Below, one piece after another: positions 1 through 8,679 of a stretch of 64,000 nt of DNA. The stretch is taken from the NCBI RefSeq assembly GCF_010119975.1, contig NZ_CP048222.1, positions 5,226,501 to 5,290,500 on the forward strand, read 5' to 3'. The DNA is from Rhodocytophaga rosea. Its GTDB lineage: Bacteria > Bacteroidota > Bacteroidia > Cytophagales > 172606-1. The stretch's first letter is position 1. Each line of letters begins with the position of its first letter. The translations under genes and the position numbers were made by a program. The notes under the pieces are model-generated. The model saw only the letters and a list, made by a program, of their open reading frames with translations. It searched no databases and was not told the origin of the DNA.

Positions 1-894
1 AATGAAATCACTTTTACAGTCACCGGCGAAGATAGAATCGATAATGAAGAGATCACGGTGGAGGCATTCGGAAGAGGGTTTAATTTAGCTGACGCCGGCA
101 TGCAATTTACCCCTGGTTCCGGGGTTGGCAAAGTCACTCTTCCGTTTACCTGGCAGCCGGATTGTAAACAGGTGATAGAAAATGCTACCTATACCGTAGA
201 TTTTGTTGTTAAAGACAAACGATGCCCTTTACAGCAAAAATCAGATACGGTTACTGTGAATCTGACTTTTGAAGCCAGAACTACCCGGCAACCGGAGGTA
301 GAAACAACATTGCCCGGGAATCATGCTAAACTGTTTACCCATCAGGAAATCCGTTTCGATGTGATGGCAACGGACCCTGATACCGATCCGATTGTTCTCA
401 GAGCGGTAGGAAGAGGCTTCGATTTAGAACAAGTAGGCATGCAGTTTAAAAATCCCAGTACCGGAAATGGAAAGATTACTGAGCCTTTTTACTGGAAACC
501 AACCTGCGAAAATACTCTTAGTGAGATAGGAACCTATATTATTGACTTTATTGTGGAAGACAACAGTTGTGCTGCCAATGGAGCTGATACGATTACTGTA
601 ACCCTCGAGTTATCGGACTTTGAAGTGGTATTCGACGGATTTGAGCCGCCTAATGTGTTCACTCCTAATGGCGATGGCAAAAATGATTCATTCTATATTC
701 CTAATTTACCGGCGGATAATTGTAAAGAATGGTTTGAACGGGTAGAAGTATATAACCGCTGGGGCAAATTAGTGTATGAGGGTGATAAGCGGGAGTTCAG
801 CTGGTCAGGCGTAGGATTCCCTACAGGTGTATATTATTATCTGATCTTTTATCACAACAGCCGTTATAAAGGAACTGTTTCGTTGCTGAGATAA
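1..894 (+). CDS. Secreted repeat protein with type IX secretion C-terminal sorting domain (5' partial)
   Basis: The reading frame is open from the first base of the window, so this is the C-terminal 297 residues of a longer protein. Two tandem Ig/cadherin-like repeats of about 110-130 residues are visible: both contain a GRGF-(N/D)L motif, then GMQF, then F(T/Y)W(Q/K)P(D/T)C, and end in a DTxTV strand. They are followed (from about residue 211) by a gliding-motility-type C-terminal domain with FTPNGDGKND, YNRWGKLVYEG and a FPTGVYYY segment. This is the type B sorting signal used by the type IX secretion system in Bacteroidota, so the protein should be exported to or through the outer membrane. 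A GTG at 58 is only an internal codon of this frame. Function beyond a surface or adhesin-like role is not visible. Confidence 0.9.
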   Translation, partial: NEITFTVTGEDRIDNEEITVEAFGRGFNLADAGMQFTPGSGVGKVTLPFTWQPDCKQVIENATYTVDFVVKDKRCPLQQKSDTVTVNLTFEARTTRQPEVETTLPGNHAKLFTHQEIRFDVMATDPDTDPIVLRAVGRGFDLEQVGMQFKNPSTGNGKITEPFYWKPTCENTLSEIGTYIIDFIVEDNSCAANGADTITVTLELSDFEVVFDGFEPPNVFTPNGDGKNDSFYIPNLPADNCKEWFERVEVYNRWGKLVYEGDKREFSWSGVGFPTGVYYYLIFYHNSRYKGTVSLLR

Positions 895-932
895 AGAATA
901 AGCCCCAACTTATAGATTGGGGCTTATTCTTT
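893..932. terminator. Bidirectional intrinsic terminator
   Basis: A perfect 16-bp inverted repeat (AAAGAATAAGCCCCAA at 893-908 and its complement at 917-932) encloses an 8-nt loop. The A-rich left arm and T-rich right arm let it work in both directions. It begins inside the stop codon of the sorting-domain gene and lies before the 3' end of the convergent M28 peptidase gene. Confidence 0.9.
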
Positions 933-974
933 ATAAACGCCTTAAAGTTTATTGTTATATCTAACCAATAATTC

Positions 975-2270
975 CTACTTCAACTCCGAAGCATTCACAC
1001 GGGTAGGAGTGTCTTTGCCACTGATGATACTTCTTGCACTTTGGGCAATGGCCTTAATGATCTGCGTCATATTGGCAATGTCGAGCGATTCATATTCATC
1101 ATCCACACTGTGATACAATTTATCAATGTCGATCTGGTCGGAAGAAATACTATGGGCTGGTACCCCTAACCTGGCAAGTGTTGCATTATCTGAACGGTAG
1201 AACAGATTTTGTTCCGGATAAGGGTCCGGGTGAAAGGTAAACTGGGTTCCCTGCAGGTTTTGCTGAAGTATTTTGCCAAAGTCGGTTTTTTCATAACCCG
1301 TAACCCAGGCTGTATTTGGCCCAAATTTAGAAGGTTTACCAATCATTTCCATATTAAACATAGCCACCACTTTATCTGGATTCAGTTGTTTGGAAAAATA
1401 CTGCGAACCATACCCTCCTACTTCTTCAGCAGTAAAAGCAACAAATATGAGCGTACGTCCTTTATTTTTTTGCTTTTTAAAGTAACTCGCCAGTGCTAGT
1501 ACAGCCGTTGTTCCGGAAGCATCATCGTCAGCCCCATTGGCAATGGAGTCTCCATTTACCGGTTTAAGAATCCCTATATGATCGTAATGGGCAGAAAAGA
1601 TCACCATTTCTTCTTTTTTGTCTTTGCCAGGAATCATGCCTACAACATTGCTTAATTTCAGTGTTTCTACCACATTACTGGCTTTTACCTGGAAAGAGGG
1701 ATTTTCTACCGGCGGAAACATGGCGAATACCAGCGAACCGTCACCTGCTTGTTCCAGGCTGATATTGCCTTTAGAGAAATAGTTTCTATACTGATTAAAT
1801 ATCTTTTGGTGGGTTTCGTCAATCAGAAGGAGTGTATTTTTCCTGGCTTTCATCAAATCGCTGGCTATCTGAGAAAAGCTATCTTCGGCCCGGACCAAAA
1901 TCACGTTTGCATCACTCGATTGCTGCCATTGTATCTGAGGTTGCCCGGTGATAACAAAAACTTTATCGGAGGTCACTGTTTGCCCGTTTACCTGTACAGT
2001 CGTTTCACCCGGTTTTACCCTATACACATTAAAAGTTTGCTTATAACCAGTAAGCCCATCCAGGGGTTTTAAACCAATCTTTTTAAATTCTTCTTCAATA
2101 AAATCAGCCGCTTTGTCTGCACCTGGTTCAAAAGATTTTCGTCCCTGCATGTCATCGGCCGACAGCGTTTTAATGATACGGTCTACATAGGCTTGTTCAA
2201 TCCCTGATTTTTGAGAGAAAACCGGTACACTTATCAACAGACAGCATATAAGCTGAATCAATTTTTTCAT
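975..2270 (-). CDS. Exported M28-family zinc metallopeptidase (aminopeptidase-like)
   Basis: The 431-residue protein starts with a hydrophobic signal peptide ending near VFSQK, so it is exported, probably to the periplasm. The middle (about 90-200) resembles a PA-like insert. The C-terminal half carries the M28 metal-site motifs: SAHYDHIG near 226, ADDDASGT near 245, TAEE near 281, an NMEMIG segment (Glu where many members have Asp) and YHSVDDE near the end. Members of this family cleave N-terminal amino acids or dipeptides using two zinc ions. It is convergent with the upstream secreted-protein gene and divergent from the ABC transporter gene. A second M28 gene of similar layout is found at 56593. 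The exact substrate cannot be read from the sequence. Confidence 0.88.
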   Translation of the reverse strand: MKKLIQLICCLLISVPVFSQKSGIEQAYVDRIIKTLSADDMQGRKSFEPGADKAADFIEEEFKKIGLKPLDGLTGYKQTFNVYRVKPGETTVQVNGQTVTSDKVFVITGQPQIQWQQSSDANVILVRAEDSFSQIASDLMKARKNTLLLIDETHQKIFNQYRNYFSKGNISLEQAGDGSLVFAMFPPVENPSFQVKASNVVETLKLSNVVGMIPGKDKKEEMVIFSAHYDHIGILKPVNGDSIANGADDDASGTTAVLALASYFKKQKNKGRTLIFVAFTAEEVGGYGSQYFSKQLNPDKVVAMFNMEMIGKPSKFGPNTAWVTGYEKTDFGKILQQNLQGTQFTFHPDPYPEQNLFYRSDNATLARLGVPAHSISSDQIDIDKLYHSVDDEYESLDIANMTQIIKAIAQSARSIISGKDTPTRVNASELK

Positions 2271-2430
2271 GAGTCTATAGTTTATTTTTTAGGAGAACAT
2301 TTGTATCGTCTGTTCCCTATTAAACGGTCAATTTAAAGATTTACCTCGAAACTTTATTAGCCGGATTCACATTATTATAGATAGCCTTTCTGGACAAACT
2401 TTACGAAGTAATTACTCCTGCAACCTGAGG

Positions 2431-4344
2431 ATGTCTGGAAACAGTAGGGCTTATTATCTTTTAAATACATTCATGGCTATATTATCAAGTGCTTCCAGCA
2501 ATGGAAGAAACAACCGTACTTCCAGAAATAATTCTGAAAACCCGCTCACTTTCAAACAACGGCTCAGCGCTTTACGCAATTTACCGGCATTCTTTAAACT
2601 GGTCTGGAAAACCAGTCCGCCTATGTTTATCGCCAATATTGTGCTTCGGGTGCTTAAGGCAGCTTTGCCGGTGATTATGCTCTATATTGGCAAACTGATC
2701 ATTGATGAAGTGATCGTACTTACCCAAACTGCCGGACCACATGAATTGACCACTTTGTGGAAATTGGTAGCTGCCGAATTCGGGCTTGCTTTCTTATCAG
2801 ATTCCCTAAGCCGGGCCGTTGCTTTACTCGACAGTTTGCTGGGCGATTTATTTGCCAATCAGACCTCTATTGAACTGATGGAACATGCGGCTACACTTGA
2901 CTTAGATCAGTTTGAGGATTCTATCTTTTACGACAAACTGGAAAGAGCCAGGCAACAAACCATCGGACGCACCATTCTGCTCTCGCAGGTATTGGGACAA
3001 GTACAGGATCTGATTACGATGGCTTTTCTGGGAGCAGGTCTGGTGGCATTTAACCCCTGGCTTATCTTATTATTAGTCATCGCGGTAGTACCTGCCTTTC
3101 TGGGAGAAGCTCATTTTAATGAGAAGAGTTATTCTCTGGTACATGGCTGGACACCTGAACGGCGAGAACTGGACTATTTACGCTATATTGGTGCCAGCGA
3201 CGAAACTGCCAAGGAAGTGAAAATATTCGGGCTTTCCGGATTTCTTACCGACCGTTACCGCATTCTCTCCGATAAGTATTACAAAGCAAACAAAGAACTG
3301 GCTGTAAAACGTGCCTCCTGGGGAAGTGTGTTCGCTGCGATTGGCAGTGCTGGCTATTACAGTGCATATGGGTTCATTATCTGGCAAACGGTAAATGGAA
3401 TGTTATCGGTAGGTACGCTTACCTTTCTGGCTGGTTCGTTCCGCCAGTTGAGATCCTTACTGGAAGGGGTACTCACCAGATTTTCAAGTGTGTCGCAAGG
3501 TGCTTTGTTTCTCAGCGATCTGTTCGACTTTTTTGAGATCAAGCCCAGAATTTATACGCCGCAAAAACCCCGTCCATTCCCACGCCCAATTAAGGAAGGA
3601 TTTGTATTTGAAAATGTAGGTTTTAAATACTTGAACTCCGAAAAATGGGCGAATCGCCACCTTTCATTTACTTTACATGCCGGGGAAAAGCTGGCATTGG
3701 TGGGCGAAAACGGAGCTGGAAAAACTACCTTAGTTAAATTACTGGCCCGCTTATATGATCCCTCCGAAGGCCGTATTCTGCTGGATGGCTATGACTTGCG
3801 GGAGTATGACCTGACTGAACTTCGCCAGGAGATTGGTGTGATTTTCCAGGATTTCGTTAAGTTTCAGATGAGTGCTTCCAGTAATATTGCCGTAGGACGG
3901 ATTGCCGAAAAGGAAAATAAAAATCGTATTGAAAATTCAGCACACCAAAGCCTAGCTGATACCGTGATTGAAAAGCTGCCAGGAAAATATGACCAGATTT
4001 TAGGAAAACGTTTTGCCAAAGGCGTAGAACTTTCGGGCGGTGAATGGCAGAAAGTAGCGCTCGGGCGTGCCTACATGCGGGATGCACAAGTATTAATTCT
4101 GGATGAACCTACGGCAGCTTTGGATGCCAGGGCAGAATATGAAGTATTCCAACGGTTTGCTGAACTGACGCATGGTAAAACGGCTGTACTTATTTCTCAC
4201 CGCTTTTCTACTGTCCGTATGGCCGACCGTATTTTGGTATTAGATAATGGCGAATTACATGAAATTGGAAGCCATGAGGAATTACTGGCGAATGATGGCC
4301 GGTATGCCGAACTTTTCCGCCTACAGGCAAGAGGCTATCAATAG
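2431..4344 (+). CDS. ABC transporter, fused permease and ATP-binding protein
   Basis: This is a half-transporter of 637 residues with an N-terminal type-1 exporter membrane domain (hydrophobic helices between about 60 and 340) and a C-terminal nucleotide-binding domain. The latter shows Walker A GENGAGKTT near 423, Q-loop IFQDF, signature LSGGEWQ near 534, Walker B VLILDEPTAALD near 553 and the H-loop ISHRFST near 588. It should act as a homodimer in the inner membrane exporting an unknown substrate. A second in-frame ATG at 2473 would give a 623-residue protein; the first 14 residues look unconserved, so the later start is possible. No membrane-fusion or outer-membrane partner gene is adjacent. 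Confidence 0.9.
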   Translation: MSGNSRAYYLLNTFMAILSSASSNGRNNRTSRNNSENPLTFKQRLSALRNLPAFFKLVWKTSPPMFIANIVLRVLKAALPVIMLYIGKLIIDEVIVLTQTAGPHELTTLWKLVAAEFGLAFLSDSLSRAVALLDSLLGDLFANQTSIELMEHAATLDLDQFEDSIFYDKLERARQQTIGRTILLSQVLGQVQDLITMAFLGAGLVAFNPWLILLLVIAVVPAFLGEAHFNEKSYSLVHGWTPERRELDYLRYIGASDETAKEVKIFGLSGFLTDRYRILSDKYYKANKELAVKRASWGSVFAAIGSAGYYSAYGFIIWQTVNGMLSVGTLTFLAGSFRQLRSLLEGVLTRFSSVSQGALFLSDLFDFFEIKPRIYTPQKPRPFPRPIKEGFVFENVGFKYLNSEKWANRHLSFTLHAGEKLALVGENGAGKTTLVKLLARLYDPSEGRILLDGYDLREYDLTELRQEIGVIFQDFVKFQMSASSNIAVGRIAEKENKNRIENSAHQSLADTVIEKLPGKYDQILGKRFAKGVELSGGEWQKVALGRAYMRDAQVLILDEPTAALDARAEYEVFQRFAELTHGKTAVLISHRFSTVRMADRILVLDNGELHEIGSHEELLANDGRYAELFRLQARGYQ

Positions 4345-4464
4345 AATATATAGAAGAAAGTGTATATCTAGACTACTATAAAACTTAAGCGGCTATACAG
4401 TAAATCATTTGGGCAGAGTTTGTATATTTCGGGAGATATGTATTTTTTATTCTCAACATAACTT

Positions 4465-5232
4465 ATGCCACCCAGACCTTATATTTTAGCCGAAACCAAC
4501 TGGAAAACAGTAAAAGACACTTCCTACCAGGTTGCTGTATTGCCCTGGGGCGCTACTGAAGCCCATAATTATCACCTTCCCTATGCGACTGATACCATTC
4601 AATGCGATTATGTAGCCGCCGAATCTGCCCGGATTGCCTGGGAACAAGGAACCAAAGTAATTGTATTACCTACTATTCCTTTCGGCGTGAATACCGGCCA
4701 GTTAGACATCAAGCTCGATATTAATATGAATCCCAGTACGCAGGCTGCTGTGATGCATGATGTATTAGAGGTGCTAGCCAGGCAGCAGATCAACAAAATT
4801 GTGATGATGAACGGGCATGGCGGAAACGATTTCCGGCAGATGATCCGGGAATTGCAAGCTAAGTTTCAAACTACATTTATTTGTACGCTGAACTGGTATA
4901 AAGCTGTTAACTGGAACAAGTATTTTAACGACCCTGGCGACCATGCTGGGGCGATGGAAACCAGTGCCATTATGCACATTGCCCCAGATCTGGTACTTGA
5001 CTTGTCGGAGGCTGGAGATGGAGCTGCTAAAAAATTTAAGCTCAACGGATTTAAAGAAGGCTGGGTATGGGCACAACGGGAATGGAGCAAAGTCACCAAA
5101 GATACCGGTGTAGGAGACCCTGCCGAATCCACTCCCGAAAAAGGAAAAGCCTATCTGGAGGCTACCGTTGCCAATATCGCTAAATTCTATACCGAACTCG
5201 CCAACTGCCCGATTGAGGATTTGTATGAATAG
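4465..5232 (+). CDS. Creatininase-family amidohydrolase
   Basis: The 255-residue protein matches the creatininase fold family throughout. Metal-site motifs are visible: WGATEAH (28-34) with a following ATD, the NGHGGN signature at about 116-121, and AMETS near 164. The family includes creatinine amidohydrolase, the riboflavin/F420 enzyme ArfB, MftE peptidase and FAPy deformylase-like proteins, all opening an amide or N-formyl bond with a divalent metal centre. No cofactor or creatine pathway gene is nearby, so the substrate is unassigned. There is no signal peptide, so it should be cytoplasmic. The gene stands alone, 120 bp after the ABC transporter. Confidence 0.88.
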   Translation: MPPRPYILAETNWKTVKDTSYQVAVLPWGATEAHNYHLPYATDTIQCDYVAAESARIAWEQGTKVIVLPTIPFGVNTGQLDIKLDINMNPSTQAAVMHDVLEVLARQQINKIVMMNGHGGNDFRQMIRELQAKFQTTFICTLNWYKAVNWNKYFNDPGDHAGAMETSAIMHIAPDLVLDLSEAGDGAAKKFKLNGFKEGWVWAQREWSKVTKDTGVGDPAESTPEKGKAYLEATVANIAKFYTELANCPIEDLYE

Positions 5233-5428
5233 TGATTATGAGCTTTACTTTTTTGTTTTAAAGTATTTATATATTACTGAAAACCTATATTGGTTGGGAA
5301 TTGATTGTTTTGCATTAAATAGTATGGAATAGATATAGAGAATAATTATGCCAGTAAACGTAATCTTCATAAATTCTACTTAGAAAAGGATTTTATTACC
5401 TAGTATAATATACCGGCTTTTTAGATAA

Positions 5429-6487
5429 GTGATGAAAGCTGTCAGGTATATATTTGTCCTTATGAGATCCTTTTTTACATCTGTATTACTTTTTCTTTCT
5501 ATATCAGCATTTTCTCAACAAGTAAAAGTATTAGGAAGAATTGTTGATGCCAAAACCGATAAGCCAGTAAAAGATGCATCTATCATAGTAGAGCAAACTA
5601 CACATACAATAGTTTCAAATCCTCTTGGTTATTTTGAGCTTATTGAACAACTACCTGTAAAAATTACAGTTTCTCATGTTGGATATGTAACTTCATCTGT
5701 GGAGCTAACAGTGGATAACCCCAAGGTTAAGATAAAGATTGAACCTGTTTTACATTCTTTAGAGGATTTATCTATTAAAGGGCAAGTATTTCTTACAGAA
5801 TTTGTTTACAATCAGGCCGCTTATGACTCCCTCATACACTATAGGCAGCAACCGGCAAATACTACAACCTATGCAATGGCCGAACATCAATGCGCTTTTC
5901 CGGGCGATATGGCGGCATTTCGTAATTATGTAGCCAACCAACTATTAAAAAAGAAAGATGATCTTACCGAAGCGTTTGCTTCTACTGTTTTATTTACAGT
6001 AATGCCTGAAGGTACTATTTCTGTAGATTCAATTAGTGGAGTGAAAGAAAATGTGGTCCAACTTATTAGACAAACATTTGTTGCAAGCCCTAAATGGGTG
6101 CCTGCTTTTCAGGGAAACAACAAAGTAGCTATGCGTCTCATGCAAAGTATAAAGTATGATCCTACAGTGGAGATTTTTCAAAAACTTGATATTGGACCAG
6201 AATACACAGGTGGCTGGGCTGAGTTTTATGATCTTGTAGGAAAGAACTTGAAATTTCCATCACAAGCTAGGAAAGCAAAAGTTAATGGTAAAGTGTTTGT
6301 ACAATTTGTGATAAATGAGTCGGGAGAATTAGAGGATATTCAAATACTCAAAGGTCTTGGGTATGGATGCGATGAAGAGGTAATACGGGTGATTAAATTG
6401 TCCTCTGGTAAATGGATACCAGGTAAACTGAATAATAAATCAGCAAAAGCTAGAGTAAGTGTACCAGTGCAGTTTAAAACCGGTTGA
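5429..6487 (+). CDS. Carboxypeptidase-regulatory-like/TonB C-terminal domain protein
   Basis: The protein has up to 352 residues (an alternative start at 5462 gives MRSFF...). A signal or anchor segment ends near AFSQQ. Residues about 34-110 form a carboxypeptidase-regulatory-like beta domain (VLGRIVDAKTDKPVKDASI), as found at the front of TonB-dependent receptors. Residues about 259-352 are a TonB C-terminal domain (KVFVQFVINESG, GCDEEVIRV, W.PGK). The stretch at about 148-243 shows the same spacing of elements (FPGDMAAFRNYV, VLFTVMPEGTISV, ASPKWVPAFQ) and looks like a second, degenerate copy. The usual proline-rich spacer of a TonB is missing. It may be an envelope adaptor rather than a true energy transducer. 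It is a lone gene with about 195 bp of AT-rich DNA upstream in which no clear signal was seen. Confidence 0.75.
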   Translation: MMKAVRYIFVLMRSFFTSVLLFLSISAFSQQVKVLGRIVDAKTDKPVKDASIIVEQTTHTIVSNPLGYFELIEQLPVKITVSHVGYVTSSVELTVDNPKVKIKIEPVLHSLEDLSIKGQVFLTEFVYNQAAYDSLIHYRQQPANTTTYAMAEHQCAFPGDMAAFRNYVANQLLKKKDDLTEAFASTVLFTVMPEGTISVDSISGVKENVVQLIRQTFVASPKWVPAFQGNNKVAMRLMQSIKYDPTVEIFQKLDIGPEYTGGWAEFYDLVGKNLKFPSQARKAKVNGKVFVQFVINESGELEDIQILKGLGYGCDEEVIRVIKLSSGKWIPGKLNNKSAKARVSVPVQFKTG

Positions 6488-6556
6488 TACAATTCTTATT
6501 GAACGTTCGACAATTTACTTCGGTGAACTGTTCTTTAATAAAATTTATAATATATT

Positions 6557-7306
6557 TTATTCGATAGCTTCCTTAACCGCTTCAATCTTACCAGCATCAG
6601 TTATACTCTGCTCAAATTCTGGCGGACGTAAAGTGCCACCCATAAATACAGTAGTTGGCCGGTAAATCATCTGGCTGGCTACTTTGATGCGGCCGCTTAC
6701 ATGAAATTCTATTGCTCCAGTGATATTCCTAATTTTAGTAATATTCCGTTCAGTAATACCTGCACCAGGCATGATGCTAATGCGATTGTTAGCTCGCTTA
6801 ATTAATTCAGCGATTAGGTCAGCCCCTTCATAAGCAGAAGCTTCCAGGCCGGAGGTGAGAATGCGGCTTACTTTTTTTAATGTAATGATGTCCTCTAATG
6901 CCTGAAAGGGGTCTTTTGCCATATCGAAAGCCCGGTGAAAAGTAACTTGTAAAGGTTGTGCAAGCTCGGCCAGTTGAGCCGTCCGTTCCTTGTCTACCTG
7001 TCCGTCTGGGGTGAGAATGCCAAATACAACCCCATCCACTTTCAGGGTTTTACAAAGTTCAATGTCTTTCTGCATTTGTTCAAATTCCGGCTCAGAATAA
7101 CAGAAATCCCCTCCTCTGGGCCGGATCATCACAAATAAGCCTATCTGAATATTTTTTCTGGTAACTTCGATACAACCGGCACTGGGAGTAGTACCACCTT
7201 CGAACAGATTGCCGCATAATTCTACCCGATCGGCACCGCCTTTCTGGGCTGCAATGGCTGATTGTACCGAATCTATTACGACTTCTATAGTAATCTTCTT
7301 TTTCAT
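6557..7306 (-). CDS. cutC: CutC family protein (copper homeostasis)
   Basis: The 249-residue TIM-barrel protein is collinear with CutC over its whole length: the N-terminal IEVVIDS strand, GADRVELCG(N) near 24-33, MIRPRGGDF near 60, the HRAFDM motif near 124, and MPGAGITERN near 180. CutC was named for copper tolerance in Escherichia coli, but that role has been questioned and the reaction of the family is unknown. It is cytoplasmic with no signal peptide. It is convergent with the TonB-domain gene and lies just downstream of the asparaginase gene on the same strand. Confidence 0.9.
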   Translation of the reverse strand: MKKKITIEVVIDSVQSAIAAQKGGADRVELCGNLFEGGTTPSAGCIEVTRKNIQIGLFVMIRPRGGDFCYSEPEFEQMQKDIELCKTLKVDGVVFGILTPDGQVDKERTAQLAELAQPLQVTFHRAFDMAKDPFQALEDIITLKKVSRILTSGLEASAYEGADLIAELIKRANNRISIMPGAGITERNITKIRNITGAIEFHVSGRIKVASQMIYRPTTVFMGGTLRPPEFEQSITDAGKIEAVKEAIE

Positions 7307-7395
7307 AAGAATAGTAAGTATTCGAATTGCATGTTAATTTAGAAATAGGTAGCTGATCGAATGCTGATTTTTACTTTTTTCGAGCCTGCAATTTT

Positions 7396-8373
7396 TTAAC
7401 TTACTATATTTTTAGCATCTACCATTTTATTCTCACTGCCAGTGTACAGCGCAAAATCGAAACCTTTATGAATGCTGTAGCCTCCATATTCACCATTTTT
7501 ATTGAGGGCAATAAATCCAACCTGTAGATCTTTCACATCTTTTATTTTTTTCATAATGCGTTCCACAGCAATTTTGCAGGCTTCCTCTGGAGACTTGCCT
7601 TGACGCATCATTTCTACCACCACATGGCTGCCTACTACTTTGATAACCGCTTCGCCTAAACCGGTTGCACAGGCGGCACCTATTTCATTGTCTATATATA
7701 AACCTGCACCGATAATGGGAGAATCGCCCACCCGTCCGTGCATTTTATAGGCTAGTCCGCTGGTGGTACAAGCGCCGGAAAGATTGCCAGCCTGGTCTAA
7801 AGCAAGCATGCCAATGGTATCATGGTTCTCAATATTGATGATAGGTTTGTATTTGGAGGTTTTCATCCACTCTTTCCAGTCTTTCTCAGAAGCAGGAGTA
7901 AGCAGGTTCATCTTTTTAAACCCGTTAGCTAAAGCAAAATCCAGGGCTCCTTTTCCTACCAGCATTACGTGTGGGGTTTTTTCCATTACTTTTCTGGCCA
8001 CTGCAATCGGATTTTTGATGTATTCCAGACAGGCCACTGAACCACAATTCCCGTTCTCATCCATTATACAGGCATCCAATGTTACTTTTCCATCCCGGTC
8101 TGGCAATCCGCCATAGCCTACACTCCGTTCATTGGGATCAGATTCCGTAATCATTACGCCAGCTTCCACAGCATCGAATGCCCTTCCGTTAGCCGACAAA
8201 ATTTTCCAGGCACCTTCATTGGCAGCCAGTCCATGCCGCCAGGTAGAAATTACAATGGGTTTACTGGCGACTGTAGCAAGCGGCTTTTGATTAGAGGAAT
8301 ATGCTGGTTTAATAATACTTGCCAGGGCAGTGCTGAGAGCAGATATCTTAAGGAATTTACGGCGGCTGTTCAT
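7396..8373 (-). CDS. N4-(beta-N-acetylglucosaminyl)-L-asparaginase / isoaspartyl peptidase, Ntn hydrolase
   Basis: I place the start at 8373 because the protein then begins MNSRRKFLK, a twin-arginine (Tat)-like leader of the type S-R-R-x-F-L-K followed by a hydrophobic stretch; a start 48 bp upstream would bury it. The 325-residue precursor belongs to the T2 Ntn-hydrolase family. The self-cleavage site HDTIGM puts the nucleophile Thr at about residue 186, splitting it into alpha and beta chains. GGLPDRDGKVTLDACIMD and the R-GDSPIIGAGLY loop fit glycosylasparaginases, which release GlcNAc from Asn-linked glycans. Tat export implies folding in the cytoplasm and work in the periplasm, consistent with glycoprotein or peptide scavenging. 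Confidence 0.88.
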   Translation of the reverse strand: MNSRRKFLKISALSTALASIIKPAYSSNQKPLATVASKPIVISTWRHGLAANEGAWKILSANGRAFDAVEAGVMITESDPNERSVGYGGLPDRDGKVTLDACIMDENGNCGSVACLEYIKNPIAVARKVMEKTPHVMLVGKGALDFALANGFKKMNLLTPASEKDWKEWMKTSKYKPIINIENHDTIGMLALDQAGNLSGACTTSGLAYKMHGRVGDSPIIGAGLYIDNEIGAACATGLGEAVIKVVGSHVVVEMMRQGKSPEEACKIAVERIMKKIKDVKDLQVGFIALNKNGEYGGYSIHKGFDFALYTGSENKMVDAKNIVS

Positions 8374-8679
8374 ACTGTATACGTTTACTTGTAAACTTTT
8401 ATGGAAAGGAAGTACGTACAAGTATACTAAAAAAACAGGCCAATCGAGTAATGCACACCTAAATTATAGCGATATACCCTTCATTGATGATAGTTTTAGT
8501 TTGCTCTGTGCTGTTATATGTATATTAATTTATTCTCAAGAAATAATTCTGCTGATACAACTTTTAAGTTTTTTACTAATTTACCACTTTACTACAACCG
8601 GCTCTGAATTTATTCACTTTTTAGGCTAATTCAGCAATTGTTTTTCCTTGATAATCATCTATTAAACCGCTTACGTCGG
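8374..8679. promoter_or_regulatory. Divergent intergenic region with clustered palindromes
   Basis: This 306-bp gap separates two divergent starts. Close to the asparaginase start it holds GTATAC (8377-8382), the inverted repeat GTTTAC-TT-GTAAAC (8383-8396), the palindrome GTACGTAC (8412-8419) and another GTATAC (8422-8427), all within 51 bp. This looks like a regulator-binding area, but no regulator gene is adjacent. The rest is AT-rich and I see no RNA gene or convincing ORF in it. Confidence 0.4.

Noticed and set aside
8330-8629. Plus-strand ORF of 99 codons
   Set aside because: It overlaps the asparaginase N-terminus on the other strand, has a low-complexity hydrophobic translation and no family resemblance.
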